Notes under the pieces: model-generated
Database searches by the model: none
What the model was told of the DNA's origin: nothing
What the model saw: the letters and a program-made list of their open reading frames with translations, nothing else
Shown here: one piece after another, positions 52,956 to 62,063 of the stretch
Layout: each line of letters starts with the position of its first letter
Position numbering within the stretch: the first letter of the stretch is position 1
NCBI GenBank assembly: GCA_046349435.1
Contig: JAXMCI010000011.1
Coordinates: forward strand, 124,001-188,000
DNA from: JAXMCI01 sp046349435
GTDB taxonomy: Bacteria; Pseudomonadota; Alphaproteobacteria; Dongiales; Dongiaceae
Length of the DNA stretch: 64,000 nucleotides
Direction: 5' to 3'
Position numbers and translations under genes: made by a program

Positions 52956-53186
52956 CTAGTGCAGCGGGTCGCCGAAGCGCCGCGCGCGGAAGCTGGCCTC
53001 GTCGCCGGGACGGAAATCGATGCGGATCTCCGAGCGCGCGCCGTGCCGGGCCGCCTTGTCGGCGGCGAGCGTCGCCACCTCGACGGCCTGCCCGACGGTG
53101 GGATAGGCGCCCAGCAGCCGGTCCGCCTCCCAGATCAGCCAGCTCCGGGAATGGCTCGCGATGGAGTAGGCCCGCTTGTCCGTCAT
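52956..53186 (-). CDS. Small hypothetical protein
   Basis: A 76-residue protein beginning MTDKRAYSIASHSRSWLIWE, with a central helix (GQAVEVATLAADKAARHG) and a strand-like IRIDFRPGD. It resembles short DUF2188-type proteins of unknown role. ATG 53186 is chosen because the preceding frame contains unlikely sequence. A divergent small gene starts 172 bases away, and an FNR-like half-perfect box lies between them. Confidence 0.55.
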   Translation of the reverse strand: MTDKRAYSIASHSRSWLIWEADRLLGAYPTVGQAVEVATLAADKAARHGARSEIRIDFRPGDEASFRARRFGDPLH

Positions 53187-53280
53187 GCTATCGCCCCGGT
53201 TTCCTCCTGGCTGCGCCATTGCGTCAGGGACAACGCCGAGGGGCAGTGCCGGTTCCGCGTGCCCGAATCTTGCCGTCCCG

Positions 53281-53294
53281 TTGATCTTCCTCAA
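53281..53294. promoter_or_regulatory. FNR/FixK-like box, one mismatch
   Basis: TTGATCTTCCTCAA matches TTGAT-N4-ATCAA with one mismatch in the second arm. It lies about 71 bases (centre) upstream of the plus-strand small gene at 53359 and about 101 upstream of the minus-strand gene at 53186. A TAACGA 7 bases further on could serve as a -10 element for the plus strand. Confidence 0.4.
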
Positions 53295-53358
53295 GGATTG
53301 GTAACGAATCTGTTGCATGGTGGCGGGGAGAGCCCGTCGGGCCTGGGGGAACGCAGTC

Positions 53359-53604
53359 ATGCTGAACTATCGCGTCGTCTACCGCGCCGGCTGGAGCGCC
53401 GCGCCGCCGTCCGAGGAGGACGGTCCTGCCCTGTCCAGCGGCCACCATACGCTGGGCGACGCCTTCCGCGCCGCCTTCGCGGCGATGCGCGACAATCCCA
53501 ACCTGGCGGTCGCCATCGGCCGGCCGGACGGCCGCCTCCTGGTCGGCCCGACGCGGCTGCGCGAGCTCGGCCGGGCGCCGGGCCGGGACGACAGCATCCA
53601 TTGA
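53359..53604 (+). CDS. Small hypothetical protein
   Basis: An 81-residue protein (MLNYRVVYRAGWSAAPPSEE at the start) with a helical middle (GDAFRAAFAAMRDNPNLAVA) and a basic C-terminus. GGGGGA precedes the ATG. No family recognised. It is preceded by a FNR-like box and so may be an oxygen-limitation gene (inference). Confidence 0.5.
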   Translation: MLNYRVVYRAGWSAAPPSEEDGPALSSGHHTLGDAFRAAFAAMRDNPNLAVAIGRPDGRLLVGPTRLRELGRAPGRDDSIH

Positions 53605-53904
53605 GCCGGAGCGGCCGGGAGCTGGGCCGCGGCTGCGTCGCGGCCGCGCTTGCCGGGTGACCGCATTCGCTCCATCATGAAAGCTTCGCGGCAGCGCGAA
53701 GATCGGGACGACAGGTAGTCCGGGATGAGCAACGGGGTGGCGGTGTCGGCGGCGCCCTTCGCCGGGGGAGACGAAGGCGAGGGCGCGGTTGCAGCGCGAT
53801 CGAACGGGCCGATCGGGGCGGCGGGACGAGAGCCCGCGGCAGCGCCCCGCCGGGCGAGCGGTTCCGCCCATCGACGACACCGACATGAAGCACGGGGGAT
53901 TGAC
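53605..53904. other. Intergenic stretch without a supported gene
   Basis: About 300 bases between two small genes. A frame open from 53725 runs into the next gene but its first 60 codons are low-complexity (Ala, Gly, Arg) and not protein-like. A seven-codon open frame at 53885 (MKHGGLT) ends within the start region of the next gene. GC-rich inverted repeats near 53610-53650 could terminate the upstream transcript. I see no RNA gene. Confidence 0.4.
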
Positions 53905-54087
53905 GTGAAGGACCGGATCATCGGCGCCTCGCAGCGCACGCAGGACATCGCCACCTGGCTGGTGGAGCGCGGCGTGCCGCGCCAGGCGATCGCCGACCTG
54001 GTGCGCTCGGCGATCAGCGACGGCGCCATGTTCTCGCTGACCGAGACCAAGCTGCGCACCGGCAAGGACGTGTTCGGCCAGGCCTGA
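53905..54087 (+). CDS. Small hypothetical protein
   Basis: A 60-residue, mostly helical protein beginning MKDRIIGASQRTQDIATWLV (GTG start at 53905, with GGGGGA 8 bases upstream). It looks soluble and DNA-binding-like in size, but no motif is recognised. The stop of a mini open frame (MKHGGLT, 53885-53908) overlaps its start, which could couple translation. A longer in-frame start at 53725 is less likely. Confidence 0.45.
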   Translation: MKDRIIGASQRTQDIATWLVERGVPRQAIADLVRSAISDGAMFSLTETKLRTGKDVFGQA

Positions 54088-54115
54088 GGCCCGGCCGCTT
54101 CACTCCCCGGCCGCC

Positions 54116-54601
54116 TCACTCCCCGGCCGTGCGGATCGCGCGGCCGGGCGTGGTGAAGACGATCGACTGCGTGCCGAAGAAGTAGGTGTGCACCGTCTCG
54201 ACGAGCGGCGGGTTGACCGGCTGGTCGGCCGCCCATTCGACCAGGAAGCTGGCGCCGCTGCCGCCGGTGGTGTCCTTGTGCTCGACGAAGAGGTCGAGGG
54301 CCTGCAGCGGCCCCAGCGCCTTCGGCGCGGCGAGGAACTCGCGCACCAGCTTGCCGTCGTCGCCGTAGTAGCGCGCCGAGCGCACGGTGATGCCGTGCGC
54401 CGGGTCGGTGTTGCGCACCGACAGCATGGCCGAGAGCAGCAGCAGCGACGGCTTGCCCCGGCTGTCGAGGTTGCCGTGCCAGACCTGGGAGTAGACCGGC
54501 GCGTAGACCGTCTCGCCGCGGGTCAGCGGCGGCGGGTCCGCCCGGGCGGGGCCGGCGGCCAGCGCCAGGCCGAGCGCCAGCCCGAGGGCCGCGGCCCTCA
54601 T
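54116..54601 (-). CDS. DUF3124 domain-containing protein, exported
   Basis: The 161-residue protein has a signal peptide (MRAAALGLALGLALAAGPARA) and a beta-rich DUF3124-type domain (GETVYAPVYSQVWHG, LSVRNTDPAHGITVRSARYY, ALDLFVEHKDTTGGSGASFL). Function of the family is unknown; it is periplasmic or anchored. Its ATG overlaps the stop of the GntR gene, so the two form a small operon. Confidence 0.75.
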   Translation of the reverse strand: MRAAALGLALGLALAAGPARADPPPLTRGETVYAPVYSQVWHGNLDSRGKPSLLLLSAMLSVRNTDPAHGITVRSARYYGDDGKLVREFLAAPKALGPLQALDLFVEHKDTTGGSGASFLVEWAADQPVNPPLVETVHTYFFGTQSIVFTTPGRAIRTAGE

Positions 54602-55293
54602 GACGCGGCGACCTTGCCGCCGGCGGCCGTCTCGGCGAGGCGGGCGGAGAGCAGCGCCACCTCGCCCTCGTTGTGCGTGCGGGCGAGGCGCTCGGCGCGA
54701 TCCGGGTCGCCGCCGGCCACCGCCTCGATCAGCGCCTCGTGCTCGGCGACCGAGGCGCCGTAGTCCTGCGGCAGGAAGCCGGCATGGACCATGTGGAAGC
54801 GGACCTGCTGCAGCACCACCCGATGCTGCTGCGCCAGCCGGGCATGCCCGGCCTGCGCCACGATCGCCTCGTGCAGCCGGAAGTCGGCCTCGGTGGCCTC
54901 GGCGTAGCGGGCCGACGCCACGGCCGCGTCGAGCCCGCGCCAGGCCTGGCGGAGCGCCGCCCGCGCCGCCGGGTCGGTCCGCTCGGCGGCCAGCCGGGCG
55001 CCCAGCCCCTCCAGCGCGCCGCGCAGCGTGTAGAGCTCCCAGGCGTCGGCCACGGTGGCGCCGGCGACCTGCCAGCGGGTGAAGGCGACCTGGTGGACCA
55101 GCCCCTCATGGGCGAGCTGGGCCAGCGCCGCCCGCACCGTGCCGCGGCTGACGCCGAGCTCCAGCGCCAGCTGCGTCTCGACCAGCCGCGCGCCGGGCGG
55201 CAGCACGCCGGTCAGGATGTGGCCGCGGATGCCGGCCGCCGCCTGGCGGTCGAGCAGGCGCTTCTCGACCTCTAGTCGCGCGATCTTCGCCAT
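54598..55293 (-). CDS. GntR family transcriptional regulator (FadR/FCD type)
   Basis: The 231-residue regulator has an N-terminal winged helix (about residues 15-75, LALELGVSRGTVRAALAQL) and an all-helical FCD ligand-binding domain (about 85-215) with likely metal-binding His residues in DFRLHEAIV, RFHMVHAGF and SVAEHEALI. It lies between the hyp operon and the DUF3124 gene, on the same strand, but nothing ties it to nickel. Ligand unknown. Confidence 0.88.
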   Translation of the reverse strand: MAKIARLEVEKRLLDRQAAAGIRGHILTGVLPPGARLVETQLALELGVSRGTVRAALAQLAHEGLVHQVAFTRWQVAGATVADAWELYTLRGALEGLGARLAAERTDPAARAALRQAWRGLDAAVASARYAEATEADFRLHEAIVAQAGHARLAQQHRVVLQQVRFHMVHAGFLPQDYGASVAEHEALIEAVAGGDPDRAERLARTHNEGEVALLSARLAETAAGGKVAAS

Positions 55294-55374
55294 GCCCGAT
55301 TCCCATACAGGGCTTGGCCGGCGGTGTCCATCCGGGGGGCCTCGTCGGCGGCAGCGGGAGAGGGAGCGACAGCC

Positions 55375-56220
55375 TCAGGCGAGCACCGCCTGCGCCTGCG
55401 CCGCCAGCCGCCCGGCGACCCAGCCGTACCACGCCTCGAGGCCCTCGCCGGTGCGGGCCGAGAGCTGCAGCACCTCGATCGCCGGGTTGACCTCGCGGGC
55501 GTGGGCGATGCAGCGCGCGACGTCGAAGTCGAGATGCGGCAGCAGGTCGGTCTTGTTCAGGATCATCAGCTGCGCGGCGCGGAACATGTGCGGGTACTTC
55601 AGCGGCTTGTCCTCGCCCTCGGTGACCGAGAGGATGGCCACCTTGGCGGCCTCGCCGAGGTCGAACAGGGCGGGGCAGACGAGGTTGCCGACATTCTCGA
55701 CGAAGAGCAGCGCGCCCGGCTCGGGGCGGAGCTGGCGCAGCGCCTCGGCGATCATCTCGGCCTCGAGGTGGCAGCCGGTGCCGGTGTTGACCTGGACCAC
55801 CGGTGCGCCCGCCGCCTGGATGCGCAGCCCGTCATTGGCGGTCGCCTGGTCGCCCTCGACGACGTGGATGGCGTGCCGCGCCCCGAGGTCGCGGATGGTG
55901 CGCTCGAGCAGCGTCGTCTTGCCCGAGCCGGGCGCGCTGACGAGGTTCAGCATCAGGATCTCGCGGCCGGCCAGCCAGGCGCGGTTGCGCGCCGCCAGCG
56001 CGTCGTTCTTGTCGAGGATGCGCTGCTGCAGGGTGATCGTCGCCGTCGGGTGATCGTGGTGGTGATGGTCGTGCCCGTGCCCGTGCCCGTGCTCGTGCCC
56101 GTGCCCGTGCCCGTGGTCGTGATCGTCACCATGGTGGTGATGCCCGCCTTGCGCGTGCGCCGCGTCGAGCCGGCGCATCTCCGCCTTTCCGTCGCCCGAG
56201 CAGCCGCAGGTCGTGCACAT
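55375..56220 (-). CDS. hypB: Hydrogenase nickel incorporation GTPase HypB
   Basis: The 281-residue GTPase delivers nickel to [NiFe] hydrogenase with HypA. It has the N-terminal CTTCGC nickel-binding motif, then a very histidine-rich stretch (about residues 25-57, GGHHHHGDDHDHGHGHGHEH and on) that stores nickel, then the G domain with Walker A SAPGSGKTTLLE, VEGDQAT, ENVGNLVCPALFDLGE and NKTDLLPH. The histidine tract corresponds to a tandem hexanucleotide repeat in the DNA. It is the last gene of hypFCDEAB. Confidence 0.96.
   Translation of the reverse strand: MCTTCGCSGDGKAEMRRLDAAHAQGGHHHHGDDHDHGHGHGHEHGHGHGHDHHHHDHPTATITLQQRILDKNDALAARNRAWLAGREILMLNLVSAPGSGKTTLLERTIRDLGARHAIHVVEGDQATANDGLRIQAAGAPVVQVNTGTGCHLEAEMIAEALRQLRPEPGALLFVENVGNLVCPALFDLGEAAKVAILSVTEGEDKPLKYPHMFRAAQLMILNKTDLLPHLDFDVARCIAHAREVNPAIEVLQLSARTGEGLEAWYGWVAGRLAAQAQAVLA
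56071..56124. repeat. Tandem hexanucleotide repeat within hypB
   Basis: Nine 6-base units of the form GTGCCC or near variants (GTGCTC, GTGGTC, GTGATC) encode alternating His-Gly/Asp residues of the histidine-rich tract. In-frame slippage here could vary the length of the metal-binding stretch without breaking the gene. Confidence 0.7.
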
Positions 56221-56237
56221 CGGCAGTCTCCTCCTGG

Positions 56238-56600
56238 TCAGGCCGCCGAGGCGCCCGGCGCCTCGTCCGCGGCCTCGATCTCGATCTCGACGACCGTCAG
56301 CTCCTCCCCCGCCAGGCGCTCGAGCTCGCGCCCGCCGCAGCGGCAGGGCTGGAACAGGGTCGCCTGCGCGAAGCTCTCGCCGCAGGCGCGGCAGCGGGCG
56401 AGGCCCGCCGGCTCGCGGATCTCGAGCGCGGCGCCCTCGACCGGCGTGCCCTTCGCCACCACGTCGAAGCAGAAGCGCACCGCCCCCGCCATCACGCCGG
56501 AGAGCTGCCCGATCTCGAGCAGCACGCGGCGCACCGGCCGGCCGCCGGCCTGCCTGGCGACGATGGCGACGATGGTCCGGGTGATGGCCAGCTCGTGCAT
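56238..56600 (-). CDS. hypA: Hydrogenase maturation factor HypA
   Basis: The 120-residue metallochaperone begins MHELAITRTIVAIV, with the nickel-binding His2, and has the structural zinc site formed by CRACG and CRCGG. It hands nickel to the hydrogenase large subunit together with HypB, whose gene follows after 17 bases. It starts 3 bases after hypE. Confidence 0.95.
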   Translation of the reverse strand: MHELAITRTIVAIVARQAGGRPVRRVLLEIGQLSGVMAGAVRFCFDVVAKGTPVEGAALEIREPAGLARCRACGESFAQATLFQPCRCGGRELERLAGEELTVVEIEIEAADEAPGASAA

Positions 56601-56603
56601 CGC

Positions 56604-57680
56604 TCAGCAGATCCGCGGCAGCTGCTCGCCGACCAGCATGTCGACGACGCGCTCGCCGCCCAGCACGGTGCGCATCGTCACCCGGCCCGGCCGCTCGGCG
56701 GTGACCCGGCCGATCGCCGCCGCCGCCGCGCCGAGCGGGTGGGCGCGCAGCGCCGCCAGCGCCGCCGCGGCCTCGGCCTCTGGCACGATGGCGACGATCC
56801 GGCCCTCGTTGGCGAGATAGAGCGGGTCGAGACCGAGGATCTCGCAGAAGCCCCTCACCTCGTCGCGGATCGGCACCGCGGTCTCCTCGAGCGCGATGCC
56901 CAGCGCGGCCGCCTCGGCGACCTCGTTGACCACCGCGGCGAGCCCGCCGCGCGTCGCGTCGCGCAGGAACCGCGTTGCCGGCGCCGCCGCGAGCAGCCCT
57001 GCGATCAGCTCGTGCAGCGCGGCGCAGTCGCTCTCGATCGGCGTGGTCAGCGCGAGGTCGCCGCGGGCATTGAGGATGGTGGCGCCGTGGTCGCCGAGCA
57101 GGCCGTTGACCAGCACCACGTCGCCCGGCCGGATCTCGGCGGGGCCGAGCCTGAGCCCGGCCGGGACCGTGCCGATCCCGGCGGTGTTGATGAACAGCTT
57201 GTCGCAGGCGCCGCGGCCGACCACCTTGGTGTCGCCGGCGACGATGGCGACCCCGGCGGCCCGCGCCGTCTCCGCCATCGAGCGCACGACGCGGCGCAGC
57301 TCGGCGAGCGGGAAGCCCTCCTCGATGATCGCCGCGCAGGTCAGGTAGAGCGGTCGCGCCCCGCTCACCGCCAGGTCGTTGATGGTGCCGCAGACGGCGA
57401 GCTTGCCGATGTCGCCGCCGGGGAAGAACAGCGGGTCGACGACGAAGGAATCGGTGGTGAAGGCGAGCCGGTCGCCGGCGGCCGCCAGCGGGGCGAGCGC
57501 GATCGTCGCGGCATCGCCCATCTCGGCCAGCGGCGGCGCGCCGAAGGCCTCGAGGAAGACGTCGTCGATCAGGTCGCGCATCGCCTGGCCGCCGCCGCCA
57601 TGGGCGAGCGTCACGCTCGGCCCGTCGACCGTGCCGCGCCGTCTCGCCGCGACTGGCGGCTTGCGCTCCAGCGCGGTCAC
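56604..57680 (-). CDS. hypE: Hydrogenase maturation protein HypE
   Basis: The 358-residue ATP-dependent dehydratase forms the thiocyanate/cyanide ligand on its C-terminal cysteine; the chain ends PRIC, the modified tail of this family. LAHGGGGQAMRDLIDDVFL and MGDAATIAL lie near the N-terminus. The GTG start overlaps the hypD stop. It works with HypF (carbamoyl transfer) and HypCD (transfer to iron). Confidence 0.95.
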   Translation of the reverse strand: MTALERKPPVAARRRGTVDGPSVTLAHGGGGQAMRDLIDDVFLEAFGAPPLAEMGDAATIALAPLAAAGDRLAFTTDSFVVDPLFFPGGDIGKLAVCGTINDLAVSGARPLYLTCAAIIEEGFPLAELRRVVRSMAETARAAGVAIVAGDTKVVGRGACDKLFINTAGIGTVPAGLRLGPAEIRPGDVVLVNGLLGDHGATILNARGDLALTTPIESDCAALHELIAGLLAAAPATRFLRDATRGGLAAVVNEVAEAAALGIALEETAVPIRDEVRGFCEILGLDPLYLANEGRIVAIVPEAEAAAALAALRAHPLGAAAAAIGRVTAERPGRVTMRTVLGGERVVDMLVGEQLPRIC

Positions 57681-58816
57681 GCCGAGGCCCGCCGCCGCTT
57701 CAGCCCGTCGACGTCGCCGTATCGGTAGGTGGCGGCGCACGCACCCTCCGACGACACCATCAGCGCGCCCATCGGGCTGGCCGGGCTGCAGCCATTGCCG
57801 AACAGCCGGCACTGCCAGGGCTTGATCGCGCCCGTCAGCACCTCGCCGCACTGGCAGGCCTCGGGGTCGGCGATCCGGACGTCGGGCACCGCGAAGCGGC
57901 GCTCGGCGTCGAACCGGGCATAGGCGTCGCGCATCCGCACGCCGGAATGGTCGATCGAGCCGAGGCCGCGCCACTCGAAGAAGGGGCGCAGCTCGAAGAC
58001 CCGCCGGATCGCGTCCAGCGCCGGGTCGTTGCCGCCCTCGGCCACCACCCGGGCATACTGGTTCTCGATCTCGGCGCGGCCGTCGGCCAGCTGCCGCAGC
58101 ACCATCCAGATCGACTGCAGCACGTCGAGCGGCTCGAAGCCGGCGATCACCAGCGGCCGGCGATAGCGCTCGGCGATGAAGCGGTAGGGCGCCGTGCCGA
58201 TCACCATGCTGACATGGCCCGGCCCGAGGAAGCCGTCGATCCGCAGGTCCGGCGAATCGAGGATCGCCTGGATGGTCGGGATGATGGTGATGTGGTTGCA
58301 GAACAGCGAGAAGTTGCCGATGCCCTCGGCCTCGGCCTGCAGCACGGTGAGCGCGGTCGACGGCATGGTCGTCTCGAATCCCAGCGCGAAGAACACCACC
58401 TCGCGCCCCGGATTGGCGCGGGCCAGCGCCAGCGCGTCGAGCGGCGAGTAGACCATGCGCACGTCGGCGCCCTCGGCCTTGGCCTGCATCAGGCTCTTGC
58501 GCGAGCCCGGGACGCGCATCGCGTCGCCGAAGGTCGCGAGGATGACGCCCGGCGTCTCGGCCAGCGCGACGCAGTCGTCGACGCGGCCCATCGGCAGGAC
58601 GCAGACCGGGCAGCCCGGCCCGTGCACCAGCTCGATCGCCTCGGGCAGCAGCGTCTCGATGCCGAACTTGAAGATCGCGTGGGTGTGCCCGCCGCAGACC
58701 TCCATCAAGGCGAGCGGCCGGCGGCGTGCCGCGGCGAGCGGCCCGGCCAGGGCTTCGATCCGGCCGAGGACGGCCTTCGCCCTGACGGGATCGCGGAATT
58801 CATCGACGAAGCGCAT
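57677..58816 (-). CDS. hypD: Hydrogenase formation protein HypD
   Basis: The 379-residue iron-sulfur protein assembles the Fe(CN)2CO unit with HypC. Signature segments are EVCGGHTHAIFKFGIE, HGPGCPVCVLP, FALGFETTMPST and the C-terminal cysteine region ACQCGEVLTGAIKPWQC with LFGNGC. Its stop overlaps the hypE start; it begins 16 bases after hypC. Confidence 0.96.
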   Translation of the reverse strand: MRFVDEFRDPVRAKAVLGRIEALAGPLAAARRRPLALMEVCGGHTHAIFKFGIETLLPEAIELVHGPGCPVCVLPMGRVDDCVALAETPGVILATFGDAMRVPGSRKSLMQAKAEGADVRMVYSPLDALALARANPGREVVFFALGFETTMPSTALTVLQAEAEGIGNFSLFCNHITIIPTIQAILDSPDLRIDGFLGPGHVSMVIGTAPYRFIAERYRRPLVIAGFEPLDVLQSIWMVLRQLADGRAEIENQYARVVAEGGNDPALDAIRRVFELRPFFEWRGLGSIDHSGVRMRDAYARFDAERRFAVPDVRIADPEACQCGEVLTGAIKPWQCRLFGNGCSPASPMGALMVSSEGACAATYRYGDVDGLKRRRASA

Positions 58817-58832
58817 GACGGCCTCCCTCGCG

Positions 58833-59108
58833 TCAGCCCGCGCCCTGCATCGCGCGCTGCGCCTCGATCACCTCGCCGAGCTCGGTCAGCAGCGCCAGCG
58901 TCGCCTCGGCCTCGCGCTCGTCGATCCGGCTCATCGCGAAGCCGACATGGACCAGCACCCAGTCGCCGACGCAGCTCTCGAGCGGATGGCTCTCGTCGAC
59001 GATGCAGGCGAGGTTGATCTCGCGCCGCACCCCGGCGACCTCGACCAGCCCGAGCTGGCGCGCGGGGTCGGTGATCCCGACCACCTTGCCGGGAATGCCT
59101 AGGCACAT
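58833..59108 (-). CDS. hypC: Hydrogenase assembly chaperone HypC
   Basis: The 91-residue chaperone starts MCLGIPGKVV, with the invariant Cys2 that carries the iron ligand set, and contains VGDWVLVHVGFAMSRID. It overlaps the end of hypF by 10 bases and precedes hypD. The C-terminal helix is somewhat longer than in short HypC proteins but normal for the family. Confidence 0.95.
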   Translation of the reverse strand: MCLGIPGKVVGITDPARQLGLVEVAGVRREINLACIVDESHPLESCVGDWVLVHVGFAMSRIDEREAEATLALLTELGEVIEAQRAMQGAG

Positions 59109-61492
59109 CGCGGTACATCCTTCTCCAGGGTGAGCGCGGCGGCGATGGCCGCCTGGCCGAGCGCCAGCCCGCCATCGTTCGCCGGCACGGCGGCATGCAG
59201 CAGGATCCGGCGGCCGAGCGGCGCCAGCCGGGCCACCGTCTGCTCGAGCAGGATGCGGTTCTGGACGCAGCCGCCGGAGAGCGCGACGGCGTCGATCGCG
59301 GCGCCCTGCTCGCCGCCGAGCAGGCGCGCCGCCATGGCGGCGACGGCGCGGGCGAGGCCACGGTGGAAGCGGGCGGCGATGACCCCGACCGGGGTCTCCA
59401 GGACGAGGTCGCCGAGCAGCGCCTGCCACATGGCGGCAGGCTCGATGGTGGCCGGCCCGCTGCCGTCCGGCTGTGCGATGGCGAAGGGGTAGGCCAGCGC
59501 TTCGTCCTCGCCCTCGAGCGCGGCGCGGTCCACCGCAGCCTCGAGCAGCATCGCGCCCTGGCCCTCGTACCGGGCCCGCTCGCGGGCGAGCCCGAGGGCG
59601 GCGGCGACGGCGTCGAACAGCCGGCCGCAGGAGCTGGCGAGCGGCGCGTTCACCCCCCGGCGGATCATCGCGTCGAGCGTGGCGCGGGGCCTCGCGGCGA
59701 GGAAGTCGTACAGCTCCAGCCCGCCACAGCGCGCTTCGAAGCCCGCCCAGCCGGGCCCGGCCATGAGATGGGTGTAGGTGCTGCGCCAGGGCTCGCGGAT
59801 CGCCTGCGCGCCGCCCGGCATCGCCACCGGCCTGAAGCTGCCGACCCGGCGATAGCGGCGGTAGTCGGCGAGCAGGAACTCGCCGCCCCAGAGCGTGCCG
59901 TCCTCGCCGAAGCCGAGCCCGTCGAGCGCGATGCCGAGCACCGGCGGGGCATCCAGCGGCCGCCCGTTCTCGGCGAGGCAGGCGGCGATGTGGGCGTGAT
60001 GGTGCTGCACCTCGACCAGTGGCAGCCCCTCCGCTCGCGCCCGGCGCCGCGCCAGCCGGGCCGAGAGGTAGTCGGGATGGCGATCGGCGGCGAGCACCGC
60101 CGGGCGATGCTCGAACAGGTCGGCGTAGAGTGCCAGGTTCTTCTCGTAGTCGGCCAGGGTCGCGGCGTTCTCGAGATCGCCCTGGTGCTGCGACAGCACG
60201 GCCTGGCCGTCCTTGGCAAGGCAGAAGGTCGCCTTGAGCTCGCCGCCATGGGCCAGGACCGGCGGCGCCGCCTCGAAGCCGGGCGGCAGCGCGATCGCTC
60301 CCGGCGCGTAGCCGCGGGCGCGGCGCAGGATGCGCGGCGCACCCGCCGCCATGCGCACCACGGAATCGTCGATGCGGTTGACGATGGCGCGGTCGTGCAG
60401 CAACGCATGATCGGCGATGCCGCCCAGCCGTGCGATCGCGTCCTCGTCGTCGATCGCCTGCGGCTCGTCGGAGAGGTTGCCGCTGGTCATCACCACCGGC
60501 CGCGCCAGCCGGCGGAGCGCGAGGACGTGCAGCGGCGTGTAGGGCAGCATGAAGCCGAGCAGGTCGAGGCCGGGCGCCACGTCCTCCGGCAGCCGCTCCG
60601 GCCCGGTTGCGCGCAGCAGAACGATCGGCGCCGCCGCGCTCTCCAGCAGGCGGCACTCCTCGACGTCGGGAACGGCGTATTGGCGAACCACCTCGAGGTC
60701 GCGCGCCATCAGCGCGAAGGGCTTGGCGTCGCGGTGCTTGCGGACGCGCAGCCGCCGCACCGCCTCGGCGTCGGTGGCGTCGCAGGCGAGGTGGAAGCCG
60801 CCGATCCCCTTGATCGCCACGATCTCGCCCCGGGCCAGCAGGTGGCCGACGGCCTCGACCGCGTCCGGCAGGGCGCAGCTTTCCGCCGCAGGCCGTCCGT
60901 CGAGCCGGATCAGCCGGGCCCGCGGGCCGCAGCGCGGGCAGGCGATCGGCTGGGCGTGGAAGCGGCGGTCGGCGGGATCGCCATATTCGCGGGCGCAGTC
61001 GGGGCAGGGGGCGAAGCCCGCCATGCTGGTGCGCGCCCGGTCCCACGGGGCGGCGCGGACGATCGAGAAGCGCGGCCCGCAATGGGTGCAGCTGGCGAAG
61101 GGGTGGCGGAAGCGGCGATCCGCGGGCGAGAGGATCTCGCTCCTGCAGGCCGGGCAGAGCGCGGCGTCCGGCGGCACCGCCGTGCGCATGGTGCCGCCGC
61201 GGCTCTCCAGGATGCTGAAGCCGGCGCAGGCCGCCGGCTGGTCGAGCCGCGCCCGCTCGATCCGCGCGATGCGGGCCAGCGGCGGCGGCTCGGAACCCAG
61301 CCGGTCGAGGAAGCGGGCGATCGCCGCCTCCGGCCCTTCCAGCCGGATCAGCACGCCGGCCCCGTCATTGGCGACGTGGCCGGCCAGCCCTTCCTGCCGC
61401 GCCAGCCGCCAGACCGCCGGGCGGAAGCCGACGCCCTGCACCGTGCCGCGGACCCGCACCTCCTCGACGATGGCGTTCACGCTCCTGGTCAC
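59099..61492 (-). CDS. hypF: Carbamoyltransferase HypF
   Basis: The 797-residue enzyme converts carbamoyl phosphate to the thiocarbamate on HypE. Domains in order: acylphosphatase (VRVRGTVQGVGFRPAVWRLA, about 9-90), zinc-finger-like pairs (CPACRSEI, CTHCGPRFS, CPDCAREYG, CPRCGPRA, about 110-195), YrdC domain (to about 390), and Kae1-like C-terminal domain with VEVQHHHAHIAACLAENG. I use the GTG at 61492; a GTG at 61480 with AGGAG is also possible. The same frame stays open upstream through a nickel-permease remnant. Confidence 0.95.
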   Translation of the reverse strand: MTRSVNAIVEEVRVRGTVQGVGFRPAVWRLARQEGLAGHVANDGAGVLIRLEGPEAAIARFLDRLGSEPPPLARIARIERARLDQPAACAGFSILESRGGTMRTAVPPDAALCPACRSEILSPADRRFRHPFASCTHCGPRFSIVRAAPWDRARTSMAGFAPCPDCAREYGDPADRRFHAQPIACPRCGPRARLIRLDGRPAAESCALPDAVEAVGHLLARGEIVAIKGIGGFHLACDATDAEAVRRLRVRKHRDAKPFALMARDLEVVRQYAVPDVEECRLLESAAAPIVLLRATGPERLPEDVAPGLDLLGFMLPYTPLHVLALRRLARPVVMTSGNLSDEPQAIDDEDAIARLGGIADHALLHDRAIVNRIDDSVVRMAAGAPRILRRARGYAPGAIALPPGFEAAPPVLAHGGELKATFCLAKDGQAVLSQHQGDLENAATLADYEKNLALYADLFEHRPAVLAADRHPDYLSARLARRRARAEGLPLVEVQHHHAHIAACLAENGRPLDAPPVLGIALDGLGFGEDGTLWGGEFLLADYRRYRRVGSFRPVAMPGGAQAIREPWRSTYTHLMAGPGWAGFEARCGGLELYDFLAARPRATLDAMIRRGVNAPLASSCGRLFDAVAAALGLARERARYEGQGAMLLEAAVDRAALEGEDEALAYPFAIAQPDGSGPATIEPAAMWQALLGDLVLETPVGVIAARFHRGLARAVAAMAARLLGGEQGAAIDAVALSGGCVQNRILLEQTVARLAPLGRRILLHAAVPANDGGLALGQAAIAAALTLEKDVPRCA

Positions 61493-62063
<571 letters not shown>

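Noticed and set aside
56071..56124. Direct repeats as a possible CRISPR array
   Set aside because: Six-base units without spacers inside a coding histidine tract.
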